64,000 nt of DNA. Source: Earliella scabrosa (Eukaryota; Basidiomycota; Agaricomycetes; Polyporales; Polyporaceae). The first letter of the stretch is position 1. The number at the start of each line of letters is the position of its first letter. The position numbers were made by a program, and so were the translations under genes. Location of the stretch: assembly GCA_022605405.1 (NCBI GenBank), contig JABYQQ010000017.1:434001-498000 (forward strand), read 5' to 3'. This document shows positions 1 through 12,975 of this stretch, in pieces. The notes under the pieces were generated by a model. The model worked only from the letters and a program-made list of their open reading frames with translations, had not been told where the DNA came from and ran no database searches.

Positions 1-1
1 G

Positions 2-1618
2 GTGCACTCCCCGGTAGACTTCGACTACGACCTCCTCTCGTGCTCTCCGACCCATTCTTCATCCCTTCCTCGCTCGCACACTGAAAAGTACCTTGCCAAT
101 GTTCTCGTAAACGGACTCTTCTCCCCGTCTCATACCGTACATTCCCACGACTCTACTACTTACCCACTCAAGAACTCGGACCGTCACTACGATGACGAAG
201 TCTCCATTCCTGGATTGCCGCCGCTTCACCGTGGCCATCCAGACGTCCACCTCAGAAACGGGGTGATGAACGCAATCCACCTGAGCGCTGACGGGGAACC
301 GGACGCGGAGAAGGCGTTCTACGTCGCAGACCTCAGCAGCGTGTACAAGCAGCACGAACGGTGGAGGAAGCTGCTTCCCGAGATTGAACCGTTCTACGGT
401 GAGTCTTCTAGCGTGATCACAGGTGCAGTCGGTTGCTGATAGCTGCGAACAGCCGTGAAGTGCAACCCGGACCCTTACGTGCTGCGGCTTCTAGCAGCCC
501 TCGGGACTGGCTTCGACTGTGCGTCGAACGGGGAGATCAAGCAGATCTTGGAGCTCGGCGTCAGCCCCGAGCGCATTATCTTCGCCAACCCCTGCAAGGC
601 GACGTCGTTCATCCGGAGCTCGGCCAAGGCGGGCGTCGACATGATGACGTTTGATAACACCGACGAGCTGTACAAGATCGCCCGGACGCACCCCGGCGCG
701 AAGCTGGTTGTCCGCATCCTGACCGACGATTCAAAGAGCTTATGCCGGCTCGGGCTCAAGTTCGGGGCTCCCTTGGACACCGTCCCGGCGCTGCTGGCCA
801 AGGCCCGGGAGCTCAAGCTGGACGTCATCGGCGTGAGCTTCCATGTGGGAAGCGGCAACTATGACCCGAACGCGTTTGCAGAGGCCGTGATGCGCGCCCG
901 CGCCGCGTTCGATATGGGCAAGGCGGTTGGGTACGAATTTAGCCTTCTCGACGTCGGCGGTGGATTCGAGGACGCCACCTTCGATTCGACGGCGTCCGTT
1001 CTCACGGAGTCCATCAACCGGTACTTCCCCCAGCGGGAGCACATCAGGCTCATCGCGGAGCCCGGCCGGTACTACGTCTCGAAGGCGTTCAGCCTGGCCA
1101 CGAACATCATCGCGCGTCGGGCGCCGCCTGCGCTGGAGCGAGGTTCGTCGGACACGGACGTCGACCCAGAACAACCGAGCGTGATGTGTACGTATCGTGC
1201 CTCATGGTGGAGCTCCCACCGGATGTCATGCGCACGCTGACTTGGCGGAAACCTTATTACAGACTACATCAACGACGGCGTCTACGGGGCGTTCAACTGC
1301 ATCTTGTTCGACCACCAGAACCCGCAGCCGTTCGTGCTGTCGCTGAACGGGTCGTTCCACGTGCCTGCGTCGGTGCCGCTGCGGGCGAGCAGCGTGTGGG
1401 GCCCGACGTGCGACTCGCTGGACTGCGTGTGCTCGATGACGCAGCTGCCGGCGACGCTGCAGGTGGGGGACTGGCTCGGGTTCGAGAACATGGGCGCGTA
1501 CACGGTGTGTGCGGCGTCGCAGTTCAACGGGTTCGAGGTCAGCAAGGTGATCTACACGACCGGGGCGGGCGCGGGGGCGTCGGAAGTCCGCGAGGCTCTG
1601 CGGGCGTTCCAGGGGTGA
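2..1618 (+). CDS. SPE1: ornithine decarboxylase, 5' end outside the window
   Basis: PLP-dependent decarboxylase converting ornithine to putrescine, the first committed step of polyamine synthesis, in the cytosol. I read three exons: 2-398, 453-1187 and 1263-1618, with 54 and 75 bp GT-AG introns; the joined length keeps one frame (at least 495 codons). Family signatures are the PLP-lysine motif AVKCNPD rebuilt across intron 1, the motif HVGSGNYD, the glycine loop DVGGGF, the phosphate-binding EPGRYYV and the C-terminal WGPTCDSLDC with the active-site cysteine. The barrel is followed by an acidic insertion (DTDVDPEQPS), as usual in fungal enzymes. The first codon visible in frame is GTG and family N-termini are longer, so the true start lies to the left. 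ODC is normally controlled by antizyme; nothing in the window shows this. Confidence 0.95.
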
Positions 1619-4376
1619 GCGGCGGCGCTCGCTCCGAGGGCGATTGCGCCATCGGGTCGCAGCTGTGCCAAGGAACGTTGAGCGGCGAAGGAGATTGATC
1701 TCAAGGGGGGTGCGAGAAGGAAGACGGGGTGTGGTTTGCGAATCTAGGTGGAGCCTTGAATAGGGCCGTGCTTCTGGGCGGGGGACGAATATGACGGACG
1801 CCGCGGACTGGTGTGTGGCATGTATCCTGGTATGGGCATCGTCGGAGGCGATAGAGGCTGGCGATGAATGAATGAGAATGTGGATGTGAAATGCGTGGGC
1901 TGGGGTCGGGCGAGGCGGGAGCGCGAAGGCGAGCGAGTGCCCTGGACGAGGAGGCCGGGTTCGCACGGTCTCGGCTCCGTAGCATGCGGGCTCGGGGCCG
2001 TAAGGGGGAGAGGGAGTGGGAGAGAGAGAGGCTGAGAGAGGGCATCGGAGGAGGGCGTGCGTTCGATCAGACGGGGACAGGCACGGGAGCCGGATGCGTG
2101 CGTGCTGCGCTCCCACCGTCATACCGCCTCGTGACGTATCTCGTTCGCCGTCGAGCCTGGGGACAGTCGACCCGGGAGCGGGAGGCACACGCCCAAGGCC
2201 GATCTGCGTCCGATCGAGCTCCAATCTAGGGACACCGCACCGCGGCCCTCGCCCGCCGATTCCCCACTCCTGACTGCCCCCGCCCGCTCCCCCGGGCCCG
2301 TCTTTCCTGCGGGGGACGCCGGCGTGTCACTTGCCCTCCGCGCCCGGCCCGCGGTATTTCCGATGCGGGGCGTGCTGCGCAGATGCTCCTCCGAGCCACC
2401 TCCCGCGCCGTCGCCACGCCCGCCAAACAGAGCCGCTTAGCCAATCCCGAAGCTTGTCCCGCCGCCCGACGCCCGGCGCCGCCGGCCGGGGGCTGCATGA
2501 TCTGGATTCCGGAGGCACGTTCCCCGCACGTGAGGAGACCGGGGGCGGTGGCGCCGGCGGGACCTCGAGGGGCGACTAGTACGAGGGGCGATCGCTGGCC
2601 GCCACGACGACGGGAAAGAAGAGAAAGAAAGAGATGTGTACGAAACATCGGGCCTGGTCCGCAGCGAGAGCGCATGCTGCTGCCCGAGCGCCCGTGCTCC
2701 CGATGTGGTGCGCGCGCGCGCGAGGACGACGACCGGACGAAGCCCGGAGTCGGCTGGGCGGGCGGGCTGGGAGCTCGGTTGCCAGCGTGGTTACGAGGGA
2801 CTCGAATATTCGTTGCGACCGCGACCGCGTAGGCGCACGCATGCACATGCACACGCTCGTCCGCATTGCGCGGACAAGGCCGCCTCCAGCCTTGGGCTGT
2901 TAGTCATGCCGCGCCCGCTCCCTCGTCTCGCCCGAGGCGCACCCACCTCACCTGTGCCTCACCGCATCGTTTGTACGTCGCTCGAGAGTCAATCGAGCAC
3001 AGTGATTGTCTGCCCTGCCGCCGTGTGTCAGTGGGCAGTGCGAGCGACTCTGAGGCGAATGATTCTCCCTGCCCGTCTCTGCCTGTCTCCTTGCATCCGA
3101 CGCTTCGCGCCTGCGAGGCTGATTTGCTTCCATCCTCGCCCGACGCCCGTCCATCTCATTCATGCTCAGCCCTAAGCGGCGCGGCTCTCCGGCTTCGTTA
3201 CCGTCATTCTTCGCCTCGCATTTCGAATTCTCCATTCATATCCACTTATCTTCGTCCCCCCTGGCTTCCTCTCTCGTGCTCGCCAGTCCCACGCAGTCTC
3301 TCCGCGGAATAGCCTTTGGACGCCCAATAACGCTACCGCCCCCCCCCCGTCCTGTGAACTCCACCTGTCACAGTAGCAATGAGAACCGCGAGCCCACGAC
3401 ACGGCTGTGATCCTGCCTTCAGCGCTCTCCGCCATCTGACCGCCGTCTAAAGTAAACTCGTCGTTTCGCACCGTCGCCATCCCGGCCCACGTCCGAGAGT
3501 CCGAGACGACGCAGCATCTCCTCAACCACCTTATATTAGCTAATCCGAACCGACCGCCAGGGGCACGCGTAACGGAGGGCGTCCCGCGAAGACCCGGACG
3601 AGAGTCCTCAGATGCATCTGCAACGCCATCTTTGATCACCCCACCCTCTTTCTATATCCATGCGATCCAATATCGAATGCCGAGCCTCGGTACCTAGCCC
3701 GCTGGCCACCCAGCCCATCCCCCATCCGGCACATCCCTTCTGCGCCGAATTTCCCCTCGTCCCAAAAATGACTGCGCGACCGTTGGGAGGAGTGCGCACA
3801 GATCATCGGAGCCAGTTGCGGGCCCGTGTCGTAATAAATCTGCACGCTCGGCCGTCTCGTCTGGTTCCGTGCGCAGATGATATATCGCCCCGGGGGTTGA
3901 CGCTTGGAAGGCCCTTTTCCCCGCCACCGCCCTCCCCGTCCCAGTCTCAGCCTCGGTCTGCTCCCGCTCAGCTGCGCCCGCGCCTGCGTCCCTTAAGCCC
4001 GTTCGTTGGAGACCAACGACGTGCCAGTGCCCTCCCCACCCCGCCCCGCTCGGACGTACCTGCTTAGATATACCCCCACCCACCACACACCTAGCGCACG
4101 AGGCCTTCCATCTCTCGCCACCCTTGCTCGAGCGACGCTCCCTCTCCGTCTCTCTCAATCGCTCGCCGTTTCGCAACGGACCGTGTCAGCTGAACCCCGC
4201 CACCTTGTGCCAGTGCTCGTGCCAGTGCCCGTGCACCGCACCGACGTTATAATAGGCAGCGCAAAGGACGGATTCTCACCCGTCGTCCGCATTCTCGTCT
4301 TCGACGCTTCTCCTCGCCCGCGTACCGCTGCCCCGGCCCGCCTTAAATGGCTTTGGGAACAAGTCGCTCCGCAAAC
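1619..4376. other. intergenic region between ornithine decarboxylase and the APSES gene
   Basis: About 2.75 kb without a gene I can support. Long open frames here are on both strands of GC-rich DNA, low-complexity (Arg, Pro, Ser) and match nothing I recognise. The right half (about 2900-4370) is pyrimidine-rich on the + strand with many short C/T runs, as in promoters and 5' leaders of basidiomycete genes, so it probably contains the upstream region of the APSES gene. Confidence 0.5.
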
Positions 4377-6977
4377 ATGTCGTCTGGTCTGCTGCTGGTG
4401 CGCGCGCTCCGTTCGCGCTCGCGCTGCAGAGTGGGCCCGCTGACGTTCTGTGGGGCTCATACAGGATCCCCTTCCATCTCCTACCGCCGAGTCCGCCGCG
4501 AACGGCGCGACGCGCTTCCGCCCGTACGCGAGCCCCGACCACCATGTCACCAAGGCGCGCTATATCACCAGTAATGACCCTCGTGGATATATGTGCGTCT
4601 GCGCCGCGTGCACGAGGAGGTCGATCGAGCTGACATTCTGACTTGATTCATTTGCGGGTGCATGGCAGACCCGTGTACGAGTACCCACTGAATGGGCAGT
4701 GGATCATGTTGGACATGGACGATGGCTACGTCCTTTGGACAGGCATATGGAAAGGTGAGCCTCGACCTCCACCGAGCCGGCGGGGTCCGCCGCTCTACGC
4801 TCTCCGCTCCCGCGCTGACCACTGAGCCCTCTCCCCCGCACAGCGCTCGGCAACTCGAAGGGTACGAGGGCGGTTTGCGCGCATCGCGCCACGGCGTCGA
4901 GCTAATCACCTTCTCTCCCTCTCGGCAGCCGACATCGTTAAGATTATCGACTCGCAGCCCGACCTCGCCGCGCAGTTGCGGCGGGTGAGGGGGGGCTATC
5001 TCAAAATCCAGGGCACCTGGATGCCGTACGAGATCGCACTCCGGCTCGCACGCAGGTCAGTCTCCCGCACACCCATGCATCCAGCGGCCGCCGTCGGCTG
5101 GGGCTGGGCCCCCCATGCTGCCCAGCCCCAGCCGGGGGCGTGCACCGCGGACGTAAAGCACGACACAGCGGCGGACGAGGGTACTGACAACAGACGGCTG
5201 CGACAGGGTTGCCTGGCCGATCCGCCACGACCTCGTGCCCCTCTTTGGGTACGTACCGCGGTTCCTCACCCCCGTCCACACCGCCTGCTGCTGCGCACGC
5301 TCGCTCACACACACGCGCACACACACACGCGCTCCCAGGCCAAACTTCCCGGAAACGTGCCTCTCGCCGGACAACCCTGGCTACGGCCAGATCGCAAAGC
5401 CGGGCACGGGCAAGCGCCGCACGCGCCGCAACCCGCCCTCGGACATCGCGCTCGGGGCCGGCGCAGATTGGTCCGTCGCACTCGCCGACCCGAGCGGGCC
5501 CGCGCACCACGCCGCGGCCGCGTCGTCGTCGGGCATGGGCATGGGCATGCACATGAGCCTCGCAGGGGCGGGCGCGGGCCCGTCGCGCAGCAACACCCTC
5601 ATCATGTCGCACACCTTCGCGGCGCAGCCCGCCGGCCGCCACCTCGACGCGCTCAGCATCGCGGCACACGCGGGAGGCCAGGCGCACGGGCAGAGCGACT
5701 CGCCCGTCATGCTCCATGTGCCGTACGTCGAGCGGCACGCGCTCGTGTCGCCCACGTCGTCGACGTCGACCTCGAGCGGCTTCTTCCACCATCCCGGCGG
5801 CGGCCCAGTCTCAGCACCAGGCTCGGGGGCGGCGCGCAGACACTCCCCGCCGCTCGAGCCCGGCTCGGCGGGGGTGCGGTACTCGCCGTACCCGAGCCCG
5901 CTGTCGTCGACGACGTCCAGGTTCAGCACGTCTTCGCACCACTCCCACTCGTCACATGCGGAGCTCTCCCCGACCTCGACCTCGATCTCGGCCCCGGCGC
6001 GCGGGGAGACGTTCACGCTGCCGCCGATCCAGCCGCCCGCGCGCGACCGGGAGTCGGAGCACGGCGCGATCCACCTCCCGCCGATCTCGTCGATGGACAA
6101 CCTGCGCGAGGCGCAGTGCGGCGAGCCGATGGCCGTCCTCAGGCGGCTGCAGTGTGCGGACGATGACGAGAGAAGACGTGATGCTCGGAGGGTGGCCTCC
6201 GCGGAGTCGCTCCAGTTCTCGGCCCAGAGGAGGCATAGCGTCGCAGAGCCCGTGCAGATGCACAGAACGTGAGTGTTCCATCTTCGATCTCCCTCCATTC
6301 CCATGCTGTCCGAGTCCGAACCACAAGAACGCGCGTTGCGTGGAGTCCCGGCCCATCACATTGCTCTCCCCGACGCTCGACGCTCGTCGGTGGGGCCGGA
6401 TAGCTTGGTGTTTCGCCTCCTGCCCTCCCATCTGTTACACTCTGCCTGATACGCCGTGCTCATCATTCCTCTTGTCAGCGTGCATACCTCCGACACAGAC
6501 ACTGACGCGTCCTCGGCCTCAGCCTCCGCGGGCGCGCGCGCGGGAGGGGCCCCTCGGACGCCTCTGAGCGCCGTCGCGGCGCTCCCGTCGTTGTCCTACC
6601 TACCGCTTCCCCCCAGGCACCACGCCCACGCCCAGCATCCTCACGACCGCGACGCGGACCGCGAGCGTGAGCGCAATTATGCTCGTGACTACCCGCCGCA
6701 GCCGCGCTCGGCTGTCGAGGGTTCGTCTTCATCATCGCTGTTCGACCGACGGCCGTCGCTCTCGCACTCTCGCTCGGGCTCACACGCATACGACGACCGT
6801 CCGGCGCGGTCGGTGCCCCCGTCGCCGTACCTCGACGCCCAGCGCGAGCGCGAGATGTACCGCTCGCATTATAGGCAGGAGCGTCCGCCGAGCCCGCCGC
6901 GCTCGACGTCGTCCGCGAGTCCGAGCGCGGGCAGCTCTCCATCGGATGCCGGTAGGCCGGGGTGGAGGCCGTGGTAG
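4377..6977 (+). CDS. XBP1: APSES (KilA-N type) DNA-binding protein, Xbp1-like
   Basis: Probable nuclear transcription regulator with an APSES/KilA-N DNA-binding fold. Exons read as 4377-4397, 4465-4592, 4669-4754, 4844-4861, 4929-5055, 5207-5248, 5339-6268 and 6479-6977, giving one frame of 617 codons including the stop. The DNA-binding domain (about residues 30-150) shows ARYITSNDPRGYI, then GQWIMLDMDDGYVLWTG, ALGNSKADIVKII, RGGYLKIQGTWMPYEIALRL and VAWPIRHDLVPLFGPNFP, the order and spacing of the basidiomycete Xbp1-like group rather than the StuA or Mbp1 types; no ankyrin repeats follow. The remainder (about 450 residues) is Ser/Pro/His/Arg-rich and probably disordered, typical of regulatory tails. 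The 7-residue first exon is the weakest part of the model: the ATG at 4377 joins in frame through a 67 bp intron, but another start is possible. The 3' intron of 210 bp is long for this genome. Confidence 0.85.
5305..5331. repeat. CA/CG dinucleotide microsatellite inside an APSES intron
   Basis: Alternating CA and CG dinucleotides just upstream of the 3' splice site of the 5249-5338 intron. Length polymorphism here could alter the branch-point to acceptor distance. Confidence 0.7.
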
Positions 6978-9900
6978 GGGAAACGGGGCCTCGACTCTCG
7001 CCTGCTGACTGTGGAGTATCTCGCCGAGTGGGACCGAATCATGGAGGACGGAAATGAATATACCAAACAACGGAACTGGGGAGGCGATACCTTCCACTCG
7101 GGGCTCGTGAGCCTCACGCTGGACGGACGAGAATCTGCGGCGCCCAGAGTTGTACCACTACTATCTCGATCTCGATACATGCTACATACGTTAGTCACCT
7201 TCTTGCGTATCTCTTTGTCTCTGTCTGTTATCTGTTGCCGCCCTTGTCGTCCTTCTCCTTGTCTTCGCCCCCGCCTCGTTCCTGTTCCTCGCCGTTTACG
7301 CGTAAATTATCGTAAGTACTGCTAGTTCTGGTTCGCCATGCTTTCGCTTTTCGTTCACGTGTCCATAATCGTATCGAGCACCCACCGCTACCGCTACCAC
7401 ACCCGCCGCCGGTTCCGTCGATCGTGCTCCTAGCATACATAATTGTAGTAACTAGCCACAGGGCGTGCGCCCATACCGTGATACATCAGTACCGATCGTG
7501 CATCGTGCCCACCTACCGTGTAACAATACTAGTCTATTCCGGGCGTCGATCGTTGACTGCAGCTGGCAAGATCTATGTCCGCCATTGCACCCTCCCCTAT
7601 CGGCCTCTCAGCCTCGCGCGATACCAGAACACGACGACGGACGTCCACGCTCAGACCGGGGCTAGACCCCCAGGCCGTGGTTCGCTGTCGGTACCGATGG
7701 GCAAAATTCGCACAAACAGGCCCTCACCTGATCTCCCCGCTGAGAAAATATGCCCAGGGCGCAGGGACCTATCGCGAAGTCGAAGTGGAGGAGAAGCTCG
7801 AAGTACTGCTAGCTCTCAGTTCGGACAGTCGAGCTTCCGTCTTCTAGCGTCCCCGCAAGCTCCCCTCCCCCTTCTCCCCCCCTTCCTGCCCCTCCTTCCC
7901 TCTTGGCCTCGCGGACGACCGGGTTAGCAATTGGCCTTTGTGCCGCACATGGCAGTTTCCGCAGAAAGTTCTTCGCGGGCTCTGAAATCCTGCGCTGACG
8001 GCTAATCGAGAGGCCACGCCGCAGTACGTCGGGCGCGAGATGAGCGTGTAACCACAGTGACAGAAACGGACTGCTATTCCGGGGACAAGCGGTGACCAAC
8101 TCTGAATCGCGATTGCACTCGCCGGGCTCGCCGGGTGGTAGATGGCCTCTTTGTTCAGTGGACAAGGCGTTCGCATAACTGCTAGCACTCAACGCGGGCT
8201 GTAGAGAAGCGGTGCGAGCAGCGTAAATTAACGCGCTTGAGCCCAGAAGCCTCCCCGCGTCCGCAATTGTCTTGATTGCCCCTCTGTGCTATTCACAAGT
8301 GTCAAGTGATGCTCTGTGCACTCGCATGGTTATTTGAGGTCATGATCACAGAATACATGCGTTTACTCACCGACACCGCGCACGGCAACGTTGCGTGTCC
8401 CGCGCCACCTGAACCTTGTGAACGGCCGCGATGCTAAATCTAGGAACCGCCCAGCGGGCCGGGCTCCGCGCCGTGCGCGCACTCCCACCATGTCAATCAC
8501 CTGGGAACCGTGCGAGAGTCTCTCGGGACCGAGGGCGCGCGCACCAGACAGCTCGGCGGCGAGTGGTCCAGTGCACGCCGCCACCCTCCGCCACCGCGGC
8601 CAGTGCCAGCGGCCTCGAGTCCTAGTTCGAGTTCCCTGCCAATTCTCGGCTCGCCACTAGGAATGCCACCATGCTGGCGCTCGGAAGGCGTGTAACACGA
8701 TGCATGCGCCACGAGGCGCCCTGTGCCGTCGCCCTCGACCTTCGAGGCTTGCCACGCCATGCGGGGACGACGTCGAGCATGCCAGCCTCAGCGGTGCTAT
8801 ACAGGGCGCTGTACGGCCGCAGGGCGGCATGTCGTCCAAGAGGCCATATGCCGAACGGACGTAGTACGTCATGCCCTACGTGCTTCGTCCGCATGATGCA
8901 GCGGCAGATGGTCAGTGGTGTGCCTTGACGTCGCGATACGAAGGTCTCCAAACCTAGGCCGTCCTGTGATGAGACATGCGTGGGTGAGTGCTTTGGGTGT
9001 CTGATCACTCACATGGCGAGATGGCGTGCGAGTGAGATAACCGTTGATCTTCAGAGCAGGTGGTCCCTGGCCATGGAGGAGCGACGGATTCGGATATGGA
9101 ATGCGGACAATGAAAAATAGGGGTAGCCCACCGGAGGTAGGAAAATGCGCCGGTTCGCCGGGCGATGTGCGATAATGAACGGTTGTTCGTCTGGCGACTC
9201 TGGCTCAATTAACGCGCTAAGCGAAATTGCGGCGGGGCCAAGGACCAATATCAGCATCACGGCATGCCGGATTTGGACGGACGACAGCCAGGACGCCGGA
9301 GCGTTGTCAGTGCGCAATGTTCGAAAGGACCTTCTCTGCATCACGTAGTTCAGTAGAGCCACCAGCGACCGCGTTATTCTCGGGACGAGACCTCGCGAAG
9401 GGGAGGCAGACAGTGGGCGCAAGGGCACACCGCGGGCGAGCGCGCTCATCGAGACTTAATTGCTGCTCTTCTTCACGCTGATGCGCGAGTGGATAGCTCG
9501 AGCTGTAATTTTGGACCCCGTTACATACTCAGTCGTTGGCGTGTTGCGTAAGTTCGCAACGGACAATTGATCTGTGATAGGTGCGAGCAGCAGCCTACCG
9601 CCTGCGCCGCCAAGATGGATGGAAGGATCATCGTGTTTCCCGTGCAGATCGGGAGGGTAATTGTTGGTAGGTGTAACAGTGCACCATGCTAGGGAAAGGC
9701 GAACTCAGCTCAGGCCTCGCAAGCTAAGGCGTGAGCCGTGAGACATCAGACACGAGGCCTGAGGCATTAGGAGGAGCCAGTCGGAAGACGTGGAGCCAAA
9801 CCTCGCGCCCACCCATCCATGACCCCCGTCCACGGCCTGCGGACAATCATCCAGCCTGTCCGCACTCGTCGCATACGAAGCGATGTCCGGAAAAATGCGT

Positions 9901-12900
9901 CGACGAAGCAGACACAGCGTCTAGAGGGGAGACGGCCGAAGCTCGAGCGCGAGCAATGGGGGCACCAGGACAAGGCGTTCAGGTCCACGTTCACGGGGCA
10001 GCCCGAGACAAAGGGAAGGACCCGAACGAGCGTTAGCGAGAAGTCCACCGCGGTGGAGCTGACACCATACTGCAGTCTGGTATCACCGTACCCTCACCGT
10101 ACGTCTGGAGTCTGGCCGCCCCATGGCCCGCGGCCCCACCTGCGCCTGATGCCCGAACATTGAGGCCTGCCGCCTGACACCAGGAGGTGCAGGAAGTTGT
10201 TCGTCCGGTCGGCCTAGCCGTATCAGCGGGCGGAATGTGTCAAGATGGCGACAGCATTGTCCGTCGTCGTGCATGCGACCGTCGACGTGCGGGGTGCCTG
10301 AGCGGCCCGCCCGCTATCCCCATACGCCCCACCGCGGCTCACATGTCAGCGAACGAGATGGCGAGATGGATCCAGGATGGTGATGGTTGGAGTCGTTCGG
10401 GCTGAGCGCGACGTTCGAACGCGCCTTCCAGAACGTCGGCCTCCTCGGGAGGTCTCCAGCACCAAGACGATCAACTCGTCTGAAATGTGGTTCGCGGTCC
10501 GCACTAGGGACGATTGGTGCCTCGAGGACGATGCGGTGGTGGACCGGACGGAGCAACTCGGAGCCATGCCACTGTGCGCACACACGCTGCGGGAAGCGTG
10601 CCGCGCCAGCGAGCGAGTCGGCTGTGATTCGCGTTCGTGCCACCGCCGCCGGAATACGAATTCTCTCGACAGACCAGCCCCCCAACAGCCTGTCATCGGG
10701 AGGTAGGTAGTGTGCTATACAAGGGCGGGCACACCCGCGAATGAATACGACGACGCTACCGCCCGCACTGCGAGCCAGGAATCGATAGGGATAAGCCCGA
10801 GGAGCGGCCTCGAGCTCCCAAAGCACGCTATCTTCGTCTGGGCGGCCCAGCCTTCGGGAGGGCCGCGACGAGGCGGTGGGCATTGACGTACGAGAACCGG
10901 CATGCGACTGGTTCGCTATGCGTATGGAATCGGAAGCGACGGGCCAGGCGGACGGACGGGCGTGCGGGGAGGTTCGAACCCATGGGCACCGGCGCGGGTC
11001 AGGGGACCGACTAGAACTGGGACAGCGTGGCGGACGATTGCGATACGCTCGCAAGATGGGGAGGACAGGTTATCCGCCGACCTGTCACGCGTGGCTGGGG
11101 CGGCCAATGGGAAGGAAGTCTTGGACGAACGGGACAAGACGACGTGCTCGCGCTTCGAGGAAGTCGACAAGAAGGGAATGGAAGTGTGGACAGGGGAGAC
11201 GCTCTGCTTGCGCCTGCCTGCCTGTTGGGGCTGGAGCGTGACCACGGTTCCCGAGGTGTGCGACCGCTCGAGCCGTGAGGAAACGGAGGGCGCGGCCGGG
11301 GATGGGAGGCGGAAGCGCTATCAGAGTTTCATTTACCAGCTAGAGGGTGTGGATAGGAATTGGCTGCTAGGGTGTGGGAGGCGAACGCGAAACAGCAGGG
11401 CACGGGTTGAGAAGGAGAAGAAAGAATATTGCATTGCATTGCATTTGTTGGCAGACTCCAACCGGGGAACGACACGCCGGGCGGGACGCAATGCTATTGA
11501 TCACTGAGGTTGTGTACCGGATCGACTGTTTTTGGATTGGTTACCACGCCGAGGTTCTAGCGTCGAGCGGGCCTCCCTTGCGCTGGTATATTGGGTTGGG
11601 AGAATTCTGGAGGCTTGGGCCCCGCGGTGCTCGCCTCGGCTGCGGTGTGCTGAACTGTTTTGCCCGACGCGCGGAGCTTGGGAGAAGCGCTTCCTGGGAC
11701 TGTTACCGAGTTGCGGCGGCGCGTGGGCATGAACGATACTATGGGGAAGTTGCCCGGATCTCCTCGTGACCTTGACAGCGCGGTCGCGTCGATATCTGGG
11801 TTGGGCGCAGGGAGTCGATCCCGTACGATTGGTAGCACCACGAGTACGTAGGAGCAGCACAGCAACACTCAGGCCCGCGACGGTCCTGGGCGAGCTTGCT
11901 AGACAGCCCCACGCGATACCGGCGAAGTGGTAGTCGACCTCCCCATGACGCAACCTTCGCGGTGAGGGGTTCTCCCGATTCGGCGACCGTCTCCTCATAT
12001 GCGGGTTGTATATGTGGCGAGGCTTCGGTGGGAGAATCCGCGGGTCGTGATCATCTGACAACTAGCATTAAGCTTCCTAAGAACTTGGTCGGTATCGGTA
12101 CCAACATGCGCCGAACCTGAGAAATGGACGTGCTATTTCGAGCGCTCACTAGTGTCAGCAAGTGCATAGCGTGTACTTTCAGGCCGCGGTTGGGGCAAGG
12201 GCGGGCATGCCGTGAATGCTTGTCAGGCCATCTGTTCTCTCCAGGGCCCATGCGAGGTGGTAACGCGGTTAACCACCTAAGGCATCGTCCATACCTATGT
12301 CAGTCAAATACACATCGACGCTCGGCCCGACGGCCGGTACTGTCAACGACACTTACGTTCATGTTCCGTCCATCGTGGGTTGCGGTCGCTGCAAGGACAA
12401 GTGGACGGAGGCCACAGGGCGAGGCAGAAGGCAAACGGATGCGCGCGGCCGTATGTTCATGTTTTGTTTGTTTGTTTGTCATATGTCATGTCGCGCCGAC
12501 AAAGGTCCCATCACGGGCAAGGCGCGGGGCGCGGGGGCGGCCGAGTCATAAGCGCCGACGCTATTAGTCGCTGGGAGTCGCATCGTCGGTGGGATACTAC
12601 TTACCTACTCTCCTCGTGGAGCATAGGTTTGGGTATGCCGGTAGCCAAAGCGTGGACTATCATATGGTATGGCGATGTGGCGTGGAAGGTGGGGCAGGTC
12701 AGTCTTCTTGTCCGAGTCGAACCTTGCAGATGTCACTAGAGTCTAGTACTATAAGCATGGCCCTCCGGGCAAACCTGGTCACGAACACGGTACGCACGAT
12801 TGAATCATGTCACACTGATCACATTTGTATAGCATAAATAGTACAGAGTATTCAAGGACAGGGAGTCGGAGACACGGGCGATGATAAAAACACTTGTACA

Positions 12901-12975
12901 TTTCTAGACCACACTGGCAGCTTGTGAACGCACGAACGTCTTGTGAAAAGCCGCACGACGTAACGAGCTGTTGAA
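6978..12975. other. gene-poor GC-rich stretch
   Basis: About 6 kb in which I find no supportable gene. Open frames up to 246 codons (for example 10314-11054 on the minus strand) are low-complexity, overlap other open frames on the opposite strand, lack introns with good sites and show no family motif. The first few hundred bases contain the 3' end of the APSES transcript. A short TTTG run sits at about 12464-12480. No terminal repeats or target duplications were seen that would make the block a transposon. Confidence 0.5.

Noticed and set aside
1226..2224. 332-codon minus-strand frame overlapping ornithine decarboxylase
   Set aside because: Antisense shadow of a GC-rich coding exon; Arg/Pro-rich, no motif.
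4976..6166. 396-codon + strand frame in the APSES region
   Set aside because: Runs through introns of the APSES gene in another frame; low-complexity Arg/Ala/Pro.
10314..11054. 246-codon minus-strand frame
   Set aside because: Overlapping open frames on the other strand, biased composition, no family signal and no splice support.
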